From Phoronis ovalis (lineage: Eukaryota > Phoronida > Phoronidae), in NCBI GenBank assembly GCA_028565635.1, contig JAOXYB010023703.1, positions 1 to 16,458 on the forward strand: DNA of 16,458 bases, written 5' to 3'. The notes under the pieces were generated by a model that saw nothing but the letters and a program-made list of their open reading frames with translations, ran no database searches and was not told the origin of the DNA. The position numbers were made by a program, and so were the translations under genes. Every line of letters starts with the position of its first letter. Position 1 is the first letter of the stretch. Positions 9,301 to 16,458 of this stretch are shown one piece after another.

Positions 9301-11014
9301 ATTTTCGTGACCCACGTTTGCAGGAATTTATCATTTGTGATTCGTGAAAAGGCAATATTATTTCTTTTAAGCGGTGGTCCCTAGCCATTTTCCCCTTCAA
9401 TGTCTCGTAATAACATATATTTCTGACATCATTTTACCGCATCACAAACCTGTATGTTGTATATAACTCGGAAACCTACAGTAAGTGCTCTCCCTGGGAT
9501 GGAAATACAATTATTCTAAATTTACGTATCAAGTAGACCAATCGTGTCCTTGAGCCAACCAAGATTCGAAATTTAATTTACTCATGATAAAAACTACTAC
9601 ATCATGCGATCCAATCCCCTTTCTTCTGTAACATTTCTAAAGAACATTAAATAGTGATTTTAAACATACTTCCACATAATCACAACATTGCTCCATGCTG
9701 ATAGATTCTGTGAATGACATAGATACAACTTTGTCATTTGGCGCAGTTATAACCCAGTTATAGTTGTAATTGTGTGGATAAAGATTTGGATAGTCAGGGG
9801 ATGTAATGACACCGGAGTCTTGTCCACTAGTAATGTACTGTACCGGTCCTACAACTAAAGCAAAGAAAAGACAGGATAAACTATATATATATATATAAGT
9901 ATTGCAGTAGGGAGGTTTCATCATTTAATTGGTATGATCATTTAAAATGCAATTACGGCAGTATGTGTACTTAAATGCAAAGAAACGTCCAAAGCAACTT
10001 TATACTGGGTAGTAGATACTACTGGAACTTGTCTTTATGAAACTTAGTTAATTTCGCCACAGTCTATTAATGCAAGAAAATAATTTCAATTACTTATCTT
10101 TTTGAGAAAAAACATTGTACATCCACATTTGTAAATATCAATGATACCGCTAGTTATCCCACACGTTTGTTCAAGACCGGCCACAATTAGAGATTATAAT
10201 ATTTTCCGAGATTTATTACGTATATACAATATATGCACATACCTGCATGTTGAGGTGGCAGAGTAGCCGGTGGTTGTATTTCACTGTATATCAGAGAAAA
10301 CCCTCTATCCGTATCCCCACCATCCGAATGAAAATCCACCCGTAATTGGTTGGAATAAGACGACACTACTTCAGGGGTAGCTGTGGTTCCTGTATATTTT
10401 TTCAGTTGAGTATTGGAAGACGCATCAGTGAGCTGAAATAATGGATAACGGTAAAGTTGTGAGTTGACAAATCAGTAATATATTTTGCTATACCCATCTA
10501 CTAGCACAAATTCAGGCTAAGAACATATACACTCACCAATAAATAATCTCCACCACCAAATTGCAATTTTGAAAATGAGAGCTGTACTGCCATTGATTCC
10601 GTCACAGTAACTACCCAACTTTCATCTAGATTATTAGCATACTGATTTGGATGACTCCTTGAATGAAATTCTCCGCTAGTCCTGCCATCAATCTGTGTAA
10701 CAACACCGAAACCTATAGAAAATAAATATATATATATATATATATCAACAATTAAAGCGCTAAATATGCTACAGTTGTAATTTTCAATGAAGAGTTGAAC
10801 ATATTAAATAAATTTGGCCGTAATTAATTTACCATAACTGTATATTTGAATTGGTCTTAGAGAGCAGCTTGTTACACATAGATACAAACAATTACGCCCT
10901 GAAAAGAACACAAAAAATCATTTCAGTTTGCCAACAGAAATGTATAAAAGGCCAGCACTTACCACAGTGTAAAAACACCAACAATGAAAAAATTAACAAA
11001 TTTTCTTGAAACAT
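6390..11014 (-). CDS. Type I membrane protein with two CUB domains and a long Ser/Pro-rich cytoplasmic tail (complete)
   Basis: Seven exons with GT-AG borders and consistent phases: 11014-10963, 10898-10833, 10712-10537, 10432-10243, 9854-9670, 7855-7642 and 7303-6390, giving 598 residues. The start ATG (11014-11012) has an in-frame TGA five codons upstream and opens a hydrophobic signal peptide (LLIFSLLVFL). A short segment with Cys21, Cys25 and Cys29 follows. CUB1 is at about 40-150 (WVVTVTES, LRVDFHSD, GFSLIYSE). CUB2 is at about 166-277 (GVITSPDYPNLYPHNY, CCDYVEIFDY, VRIYFHTD, GFSLEW). The membrane helix is 296-321, followed by NRKLKSRERK. The 277-residue tail has a tandem internal repeat, an acidic SDSDDSDSEPD patch and the terminus SGRGGRW. 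CUB domains normally carry two disulfides; here CUB1 has no cysteine and CUB2 only Cys218-Cys219. The Glu/Asp/Asp calcium positions look kept in CUB2. Probable surface receptor or adhesion protein; ligand unknown, and I recognise no specific orthologue. Confidence 0.88.
6996..7127 (-). repeat. Tandem internal repeat in the cytoplasmic tail of the CUB protein
   Basis: Residues 354-377 and 378-397 of the predicted protein align as RASSxPSxTPSIRxxPxxVD, and the DNA is also repetitive (CTTATACTAGGTGTG occurs in both on the plus strand). The unit is rich in Ser-Pro, Thr-Pro and basic residues and could be a phosphorylated docking motif; that role is inference. Confidence 0.8.
7304..7641 (-). other. 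Intron of the CUB gene before the transmembrane exon
   Basis: Donor GAG|GTAGAC at 7642/7641, acceptor TTTTCAG ending at 7304. It is phase 1, splitting a GCT (Ala) codon between the extracellular stalk and the membrane helix. No other feature seen. Confidence 0.8.
8339..8789. mobile_element. 451-bp non-autonomous DNA element with CCCGGGGGG termini and 8-bp target duplication
   Basis: The termini CCCGGGGGGCACT (8339-8351) and, inverted, CCCGGGGGGTACT (8777-8789) differ at one base. The element is flanked by a perfect direct repeat CATCAGCT at 8331-8338 and 8790-8797. ACCCTGAAATATC occurs five times (8400, 8434, 8643, 8675, 8705), plus a sixth partial copy near 8736, mostly 30-34 bp apart. No transposase is encoded. 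An 8-bp duplication suggests a hAT- or P-type transposase acting in trans. From memory, poly-G-ended elements with a nearby ATGTGCCGCCC segment (here, inverted, near 8744-8755) are common in marine invertebrate genomes; the family name cannot be given without a repeat library. Confidence 0.85.
8963..9309. repeat. Dispersed TTTTATTTTCGTG motif, three copies
   Basis: TATTTTATTTTCGTG at 8963-8977, TGTTTTATTTTCGTG at 9029-9043 and TTATATTATTTTCGTG at 9294-9309. The sequence around them (GTGAAAGG / GGGAAAGGG ahead of the motif, and a TTTGTGATTCGTGAAAA segment at about 9334) suggests a degraded repeat family, not chance. No boundaries could be set. Confidence 0.4.
9855..10242 (-). other. Intron between the CUB1 and CUB2 exons
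   Basis: Donor CAG|GTATGT at 10243/10242, acceptor TTTAG ending at 9855; phase 1. It carries a short (AT)n tract at about 9882-9896 and nothing else recognisable. Confidence 0.75.
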
Positions 11015-11348
11015 TACGTTATTTCCTCAACATTTGAATAAGCTTTATGTTGTCAAAACAAAATTTGTGTTATCCTCTACAGTTCTAATGCATGCCATTA
11101 AATGATCACAGCAACAAACAGAAATTGATTTTATTGATAAATGTGATGCTATAAAATCAATGATATTTTCAAATATGATAAATAGCTGTGTGTTGGAAAT
11201 GTTTTATTTTGGTCAAATCGATGGAGTCTGTTATATTTATTTCCGATAACGCGTTCATAATTATTTCGTCCTAGGAATATTCTTTATTGTAATTATAATA
11301 CTGATAAAAGTACCCTGAGTGCCAGAGCCTATAAATATCAGCTTATTT

Positions 11349-11369
11349 GGTTGCACAGCAAGTGCAACC
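11349..11369. repeat. Short perfect hairpin GGTTGCAC-agcaa-GTGCAACC
   Basis: Arms of 8 bp at 11349-11356 and 11362-11369 with a 5-nt loop. Followed by a T-rich tract (CTTTTTTGTTTCTTTTTTTTTC). It may be a small structured element or the terminus of an old repeat. Confidence 0.6.
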
Positions 11370-11508
11370 TATTGAGATTGTATCTTTTTTGTTTCTTTTT
11401 TTTTCTTCCAATTTTGAAACGTCCACAACTTGGAGACGCTTTGAGCTATGGGTGTCAAACTTAAGGTGTGGACTTAGTAGGGAGGGGGCCATACAAAAAT
11501 TAGGCCAG

Positions 11509-11630
11509 TGGTCAATTTGAGGTCAGTAGGTCAATTTCAAAAATGTCTTAAAACGTTCAAAAATGAAGATATCTGGTGACCTAAAGGTCACCTTGATGAT
11601 TTTTGAGGTCTTTTATGGGTCAAAAGGTCA
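11509..11630. promoter_or_regulatory. Cluster of AGGTCA-like half-sites, including an everted repeat
   Basis: AGGTCA or one-base variants start at about 11509 (TGGTCA), 11520, 11528, 11585, 11617 (GGGTCA) and 11625, and TGACCT lies at 11577-11582. TGACCT-AA-AGGTCA (11577-11590) forms an everted repeat with 2-bp spacing, inside the inverted repeat GGTGACCT-AA-AGGTCACC. AGGTCA is the nuclear receptor half-site. The block is about 500 bp upstream of the CUB gene start but may instead be a diverged repeat. Confidence 0.4.
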
Positions 11631-11777
11631 GATTTTTATTTTTTAGCATGTTTTTGGCTAATTTTAATAAGCAAGGGTGTATAAATCAAGACATGGATGT
11701 TAGAAATACGTAAAATTTCGTTAATGTACATTAACTATGAATTATAGTGTATAAAACATTGTTGTATTTGTAAACAC

Positions 11778-12077
11778 ATATTATATAATGCCATGCTAAC
11801 TGTATAAATATAAATTATTTAAAACACAATTTTACTTTTGGACAGATGCATAATATTATATTATATCATACAAACTGAAACGACTCATGCGTACATACCA
11901 GACTTGAGAAACCTTAACCTCAACACTCCACCTCTAATACAAGAGTACCGGTCATGCAAGGCGAGTTAATAATGTGCTATTGATTGAAATGATAATGTTA
12001 TACATCTATTGTTATACAACGTCAAGTAATACCTGTATATCATTTTTGTTATAAGTATATTATATAATGCCATGCTA
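11778..12077. repeat. 21-bp direct repeat flanking a 258-bp segment
   Basis: ATATTATATAATGCCATGCT plus A occurs exactly at 11778-11798 and 12057-12077. Its length is more than a usual target duplication. The enclosed segment has no recognised termini or coding content. Confidence 0.75.
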
Positions 12078-12639
12078 TTACGGATGGATTTATTCAGACT
12101 GTTGAAAATTATTCCATGATTGACTACTTTTAGTTAGGCGGTATTTTCAAATTGATTGACGGGCAACGAAAAGGTTCTAGTCTATAAACGGAGCTAAGAT
12201 AAAACATAAAATTTGAGAAGTAAGAAATCATAAAATATGTAGTGTTCTGTTATATCTACGTTTTGCTGTATTTCTGATTTGATTTGAAAGCTTGTCAACC
12301 CTTCGGAACATCATGAATCTGCCTCTATTGGCTATATCCGTGACCGTATACCTTGTAGAGAGATATTAATTGTTAAAGCTGAATAGCCACATAACAGTCT
12401 CATGGGGATCATTATAGAGCATTCATTGTGTTGAAAGATCTCATACAAACTCTATTCCGCAATCCAACCATACCCTTTTCAGCAGTGAAGTTGCCGAGTT
12501 GCATTACATCGTGGAAAAATATCAATAATACTAAATAGTGGATAAAGTAAATTATAAATACGCAATGTGCTAGTGCTACTCACAAACAAATATTTTTTAA
12601 AACGCTAAACAACATTGACTTTAGGTTGCAATAATTATG

Positions 12640-12645
12640 TTTAAT
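12640..12645 (-). terminator. Candidate polyadenylation signal of the coiled-coil gene
   Basis: TTTAAT on the plus strand reads ATTAAA on the minus strand, about 40 nt beyond the predicted stop (12689-12687). It is the common single-base variant of AATAAA. Confidence 0.4.
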
Positions 12646-12686
12646 ATTTAACTTTGCAACAATCTATTATTATACATACTTTTCGT

Positions 12687-14092
12687 TTAACCCAGATTCA
12701 TGAGCTCTTTTGTAATTTCGGCGTCCAAAACTGCCAAATCAGCCTTCAGATCATCGAGGTCTGCTGTTAATTCTGCAATTTGCACAGTTGGTGTTGGCAC
12801 TTCTGCTTGCATGTTTTTTTATCTCGGCTTCCGTCTCACGAATAGCTCCAACTGGTTTCGCTTTTTCTTCGAACAAACCTTTAATTTTCGCTGGCAATTG
12901 TCGCTCGGATTGAATATTTTCTGAAATGAATTAAACATTTAGATTACACAGTCGCACATTGATCCGCTTCTCTCCAGAGCTTTCTCAACTCAACGTTGAC
13001 TTTCCAAGTAACAAAAATCACGTCTCCCCATAACTAAGTACATGTTTTACCTGTTTTATCAGGGTATTATACGAGTAAAAGTAATGTTAAGCATGCAGGA
13101 ATTCAAATAAGGAGATTCGACGAATCGGTGGACAAAAATCGGATTACATTTTCTTGCAACACTACCTAGTATCTTATTATAACGTATTTAAAAATTAGCT
13201 CAGAAACGTATTTTTGAAAAAGTTTATAGATTAACATTTAAAATGTATTTTACAGTTACTAACACTAACAGTGGCTATAACAAGCTTCAAAATGCAAGTT
13301 AACAATTACACTTGAGAATTGAAGGAAGGCGTTGTTTTATTTTTTGGAAAGCAGTGTTATTATCATTATAAAGTAAGACACTTAGCAGACTTGTACTTTC
13401 TTATAACATTTATAATTATAGCTGATATTTTGCTAAAATATAGTATCAATAAGATAAAAGGTAGTTTTTACAGGCGAATTTAAATATCCGCTGTTCTTTA
13501 TAAAATTTTTTGTCAAGAGGTAAACTAATCCTGGAATTAAAATGTAGTCTTTGTAAATGAACTATTTCCACTGAGGTTTCCCTACAAGTGTCCACTTTAA
13601 TTAGCAGTAAAAACAGTGGCCAGCATGAAAATCGACTAATAAGGGAAACACGAAAACTGACAAGTATTAAACTGATGATTTTATAGTCAGCAGTCTAGAG
13701 CTAGGTTGTCTGGTGGTCATCTTACGCCAATATGAAAAAGAACGTTGCAATCTTGCCAAACAAATGACCATGCATTTTTTAAAATCTTGGAACTAACACA
13801 TCACGTATAGAGATGTTGTTTCAGCTTTTGTGAAATATAAACCATTAATTGTCCCTGATATAGTTATAACATCGTGTGGAGTTACAGTTCTAACTAGCTA
13901 AATTTATAATTACTGCGTAAGAAAATCGAAATTTCAACAGTTACAATTTGCGTGAAACATATCACTTGCCTCCGTTAATTGTTCTATATTTCCGCAGACC
14001 TGAATAAAGGTAATATAGAATTAAAGCGAGTTACCTTCTAAAGGTCCACAGGACACAGCAACAGCTATAAAAACCACCAGTAAACTAAGCAT
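12687..14092 (-). CDS. Small secreted coiled-coil protein, about 96 residues, with a one-base frame break
   Basis: Not recognised as a known family. The first coding exon 14092-14035 encodes a clear signal peptide (MLSLLVVFIAVAVSCGPLE) and ends in phase 1 at GAAG|GTAACT. The acceptor TTTCAG ends at 12921, and exon 12920-12687 completes a GAA codon and reads NIQSERQLPAKIKGLFEEKA, then PVGAIRETEAEIK. The frame then shifts by one base inside an A7 run (12814-12820). The next frame reads MQAEVPTPTVQIAELTADL, then DDLKADLAVLDAEITKELMN, and stops at TAA (12689-12687). The second part has leucine/isoleucine heptads typical of a coiled coil. Because coding character continues on both sides, the break is either an assembly error in the homopolymer or a recent mutation. 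Read without correction, the protein ends about 20 residues later in an unrelated Cys- and Arg-bearing tail. The only cysteine in the corrected product is Cys15 of the signal peptide. Both splice sites are good. Confidence 0.62.
12814..12820 (-). other. Homopolymer frameshift site in the coiled-coil exon
   Basis: Seven T on the plus strand (seven A in the message). The exon is 234 bp, which leaves one extra base relative to the frame entered from the first coding exon. One base fewer here would link the two coiled-coil halves. Confidence 0.65.
12921..14034 (-). other. Second intron of the coiled-coil gene
   Basis: Noncoding; contains copy A of the 450-bp duplication (13354-13801). The rest, 12921-13353 and 13802-14034, is AT-rich with nothing recognised. 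Confidence 0.65.
13354..13801. repeat. Copy A of a 450-480 bp direct duplication
   Basis: Aligns collinearly with 15673-16155. Shared blocks include TATAGTATCAATAAGATAAA (13439-13458 / 15758-15777), TTAAACTGATGATTTTATA (13667-13685 / 16006-16024), ATTTCCACTGA and CGTTGCAATCTT. Similarity stops at CTAACACAT on the right. Small indels separate the copies. Neither copy has a conserved ORF. Both ends carry a short GTGTTA / TAACAC inverted match. Confidence 0.85.
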
Positions 14093-14119
14093 TATTAAAC
14101 TTCTCCTTTTCTGATTGTC
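14093..14119 (-). other. 5' untranslated part of the signal-peptide exon of the coiled-coil gene
   Basis: A strong acceptor (TTTTATTCTTTCAG, ending at 14120) sits 27 nt before the ATG, so the signal-peptide exon likely starts at 14119. No ATG occurs in these 27 nt. Confidence 0.5.
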
Positions 14120-14222
14120 CTGAAAGAATAAAACAACATACTTTTTTATAAAAAGAAACTTATGAATTTCTTGTTATTATTCAGTAATAAACATTTCAGT
14201 ATAAATTATTTAAAAACAAAGC

Positions 14223-14935
14223 AAAGTATTACAAGAAGAGTACACAACAGTTGCCATGCCAAGACATTTGATGAAAATTTTGGCAAAATTTAGGATTGGA
14301 AATCGTGATCTCCAAATTGAACTCGGTAGACATACACGGCCAATAACTCCGATAGAACAACGGTGTTGTGCATATTGCCCCAAGACAGTGGAAGATCTAG
14401 ATGAGATGCACGTCCTGACAATCTGCCCAAAATATAATCAAATTAGAAGACTTGTATGAGGCATTACATGAAGTATTTCGTATTAAAAAATATGAGCAGT
14501 GAAGAAGCGTTTGTTGCTATCATGAGAGTTGCCACTGGGGATTCGATTTTGGCAGTTGCTACATATTTATCTAAACTGTTCAAAATAAGGTCCTCCCTGT
14601 AATCATTATAGTGCTCTTTGCTATTTGATCAATTTTTGTACTAGATATATCAGTACTTATATATATTATTAGAAGTATTTGTATATGTGTGTATGTGTGT
14701 GTGCGTGTGTGTGTATGTTACCATGTACTTGGACACATGCACGCAGGTATGCATGGGTATATGTATGTATGAGTATGTGTGGTTTGCACATATAATTTGT
14801 ATAGTATAGTCATATATTGTAGTACATATTAGTAGTTTTACTTAGTATTGTTTATTAGTTGCTTTTTTTTTTGTTTTCTGTATTTGTCCATGTACTTTGT
14901 AAAATATGTTACTGTGACAATAAAGTATATATATA
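14223..14935 (+). mobile_element. 3' fragment of a LINE retrotransposon (C-terminus of the reverse transcriptase ORF plus 3' UTR), decayed
   Basis: On the plus strand, antisense to the coiled-coil gene and inside its first intron. One frame gives LAKFRIGNRDLQIELGRH, TRPITPIEQRCCAYCPK and MHVLTICPKYNQIRRL. This is the RxG-x-L-x-IE-x-GR plus C-x2-C-x(n)-H-x4-C pattern typical of the C-terminal zinc-finger segment of many LINE ORF2 proteins in invertebrates. After a shift near 14455 the next frame gives LYEALHEVFRIKKYEQ. After another near 14505 the third frame gives SSEEAFVAIMRVAT and ends FKIRSSL at TAA (14600-14602). Two frameshifts show it is dead. The 3' UTR ends near AATAAA (14919-14924) and a short (TA)n tract. 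The 5' part of the LINE is missing, as is usual for truncated insertions. Confidence 0.72.
14679..14775. repeat. GT-rich simple repeat in the LINE 3' region
   Basis: TATGTGTGTATGTGTGTGTG and similar runs, then TATGTATGTATGAGTATG. Ordinary microsatellite with interruptions. Confidence 0.8.
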
Positions 14936-15354
14936 AATGCTAGTCCAAAACTGAAAGTTAGACAAGTGTTGTGTTTGACAGAATGTGCATACTAACCAAT
15001 CAAAACTACATATTTCTAAATGTTATTGTTGTGCATTTAACAAGAAAAATTTTAATTAAAATAACACCAAAGTTTTAAGTCACAAGTTAGACTTATATTT
15101 TAATCAGAATTTAAAGGAATACTGTCAAAATAAAAACTTAGGATTACAAAAAATCATTTTAGACTTACGTAAGTTTATATTCAAAATGTATGCTTGCATA
15201 ACTTAATTTGTGACTGGATAAAATTCATTGGAATGTCAGGCAAGATATTAAAGTGATTTACTATTATTGAACTGGATGAGAAAACTAAATGTGATACCTT
15301 AATGAACTGTTCAATAAACATGGTATACGAAAATATTCATAAAACAATACTTAC

Positions 15355-15485
15355 ACTTTTTGTAAAGTTCTGTAGTACGTCTGTCTTATTAGCTTCTGTT
15401 GAAGTAGTTATGGATGTCACAACAAATTGTTCCCTATTTATTAGATTTGAAGCAACTAATTTTTTTAATTTAACCCCAGCTCAAA
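15355..15485 (-). other. Predicted untranslated first exon of the coiled-coil gene
   Basis: Reading leftward from a TATA box at 15517-15510, the transcript would start about 30 nt on (near 15485; approximate) and run to a strong donor AAAAGT|GTAAGTATT at 15355/15354. No ATG occurs on the minus strand in this span, as expected for a leader exon joining the acceptor at 14120. Purely a signal-based prediction; the intron 14120-15354 would hold the LINE fragment. Confidence 0.4.
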
Positions 15486-15509
15486 CCGCAATTTGATGAG
15501 AGGCAAAAG

Positions 15510-15517
15510 TATTTATA
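15510..15517 (-). promoter_or_regulatory. Candidate TATA box of the coiled-coil gene
   Basis: TATTTATA on the plus strand reads TATAAATA on the minus strand (CTATAAATACTTTTGCC). Position, downstream ATG-free exon and consensus donor agree with a core promoter. TATA-like strings are frequent in AT-rich DNA, so confidence is limited. Confidence 0.45.
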
Positions 15518-15672
15518 GATGATCAATCTTTATTTTAATTATAATATGAAATTTGCCCATATAAATCGCATTAATACATGACGGTCTTTGTTGTAATGCT
15601 GTTTTGATAACAAGTGATGTTGCACGAAATCATGACGATCTGAAGCCACAGTGAAATCATAATGATACTGTC

Positions 15673-16155
15673 GTGTTGTTATTATACAGCAAGACACTTA
15701 GCTGAACTGTACTTTTATTTGATATTTCTAATTATAGCTGATATTTTACTAAAAATATATAGTATCAATAAGATAAATGGTCGTGTCTATTTTTAACAGG
15801 TAAATTTAAATATGGTGGTTCTTTATAATTCTTTTTGTGAAGAGATAAAATATTGCTGGAATTAAAAAAAAATATTCTTTGTAAAAATGTATTTCCACTG
15901 AAGTGTCCCTTGAAGGTAAAGTACACGTGTCAACCTTAATAAGCAGTAAACGCAGCAACCAGCGCAAAAAGACTGAAGAGGGAAACAAGAAAAATTATAA
16001 TTATTTTAAACTGATGATTTTATATTCAGTAGTCTAGTCTAGAGCAGGTTGCCCGTTCACCGGCCATCTTATGCGCGCCAATGTGAGAAAACACGTTGCA
16101 ATCTTACAAAATAGATGACCCTGTATTTTTTAAAAATATCTTGAAACTAACACAT
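15673..16155. repeat. Copy B of the 450-480 bp direct duplication
   Basis: Same orientation as copy A (13354-13801), about 2.3 kb away, and slightly longer through indels. It lies about 160 bp upstream of the candidate TATA box, so it is in the promoter-proximal region, while copy A is intronic. Copy B lacks the reading frames possible in copy A, so shared coding function is unlikely. Confidence 0.85.
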
Positions 16156-16458
16156 GCAATTTATTCTTAAAGTGTGATGATGTTAATAACGGAGCTGTAT
16201 TTTATATAACAGTAGTTGGATATATTTGCTTTGAAGGACTCTAGTTTACAAACAACGACAACAATATGTATTAATAATACAACTTCTCATTAAAGAACTG
16301 AAGAAAACGTGTAAATAGAAATACAACAATGTTTTGGAATTGTATAATTTATTAACAAAATATAAATTTTAAAATAAATACATAAGTTTAAAAAGCAATA
16401 TTAAAAATTATTGAAAAACTGAACAAAATCCAATTTTTTCAAATTGCATCCAAATAAT
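16156..16458. other. AT-rich upstream DNA, nothing recognised
   Basis: No coding segment, splice-consistent exon or repeat was seen on either strand. Similarity to the region after copy A (13802 onward) fades immediately. Confidence 0.7.

Larger units (their letters stand above)
7856..9669 (-). other. Large intron splitting CUB2
   Basis: A phase 0 intron of 1,814 bp between DYVE and IFDY of CUB2. It contains the 451-bp element at 8339-8789 (listed separately) and three copies of a TTTTCGTG-ending motif at 8963-9309. A stretch at about 8120-8230 contains ACCCTTTTTGGTCAAAA-type sequence that may be another repeat fragment. No exon-like coding segment was recognised. Confidence 0.75.
11015..12639. 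other. Intergenic region upstream of the CUB gene and downstream of the coiled-coil gene
   Basis: No coding region was recognised on either strand. It should include the promoter and any 5' untranslated exon of the CUB gene, but no clear TATA box was found near 11014. Contents listed separately: a GGTTGCAC hairpin, a cluster of AGGTCA half-sites, and a 21-bp direct repeat. Confidence 0.7.

Noticed and set aside
10725-10746. (AT)n tract near the CUB1 exon
   Set aside because: Simple microsatellite in an intron, with no further significance.
12700-12924. 74-residue plus-strand ORF
   Set aside because: Antisense to the coiled-coil exon, which has an acceptor, phase match and heptads on the minus strand.
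15302-15496. 64-residue plus-strand ORF
   Set aside because: No similarity recognised; it overlaps the predicted minus-strand leader exon and looks like chance in AT-rich DNA.
15806-15988. 60-residue minus-strand ORF in duplication copy B
   Set aside because: The matching part of copy A has stops and indels, so the frame is not conserved.

Overview
The window is AT-rich animal (metazoan) genomic DNA. Short exons are joined by GT-AG introns, the first gene is an axonemal dynein, and several non-autonomous transposable elements and a LINE remnant are present. The dynein and the repeats suggest a ciliated, probably marine invertebrate such as a hemichordate, echinoderm, lancelet, mollusc or cnidarian; I cannot resolve this further from sequence alone. 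No bacterial or viral genes were seen.

Layout: (1) 1-4506, plus strand: the last seven coding exons of an outer-arm axonemal dynein heavy chain of the DNAH5/DNAH8 type. Its intron 2 (as seen here) carries a fold-back MITE with TTAA target sites, and its last intron carries a 15-bp perfect hairpin. (2) 4507-6389: the gap between two convergent genes, including a three-copy 79-bp minisatellite. (3) 6390-11014, minus strand: a complete seven-exon gene for a 598-residue type I membrane protein with a signal peptide, two cysteine-poor CUB domains, one membrane segment and a long Ser/Pro/Arg-rich tail. Its largest intron holds a 451-bp element with CCCGGGGGG termini and a perfect 8-bp target duplication. 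(4) 11015-12686: intergenic DNA with a cluster of AGGTCA half-sites and small inverted and direct repeats. (5) 12687-about 15517, minus strand: a small gene, reconstructed here from splice signals, for a secreted coiled-coil protein of about 96 residues. It has a TATA box, an ATG-free untranslated first exon, a signal-peptide exon and a coiled-coil exon. The coiled-coil frame is broken by one base in a 7-bp homopolymer. A frameshifted LINE C-terminus lies in its first intron. A 450-480 bp duplication lies in its second intron and just upstream of its promoter. (6) 15518-16458: upstream DNA with the second duplication copy and otherwise nothing recognised.

The three genes have no evident functional link. 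The dynein is a ciliary motor, the CUB protein is a putative surface receptor or adhesion molecule, and the coiled-coil protein is an unknown secreted product. The least expected material is the small secreted coiled-coil gene with its duplicated noncoding block, the two structured MITEs, and the CUB protein whose CUB folds have lost nearly all canonical cysteines.
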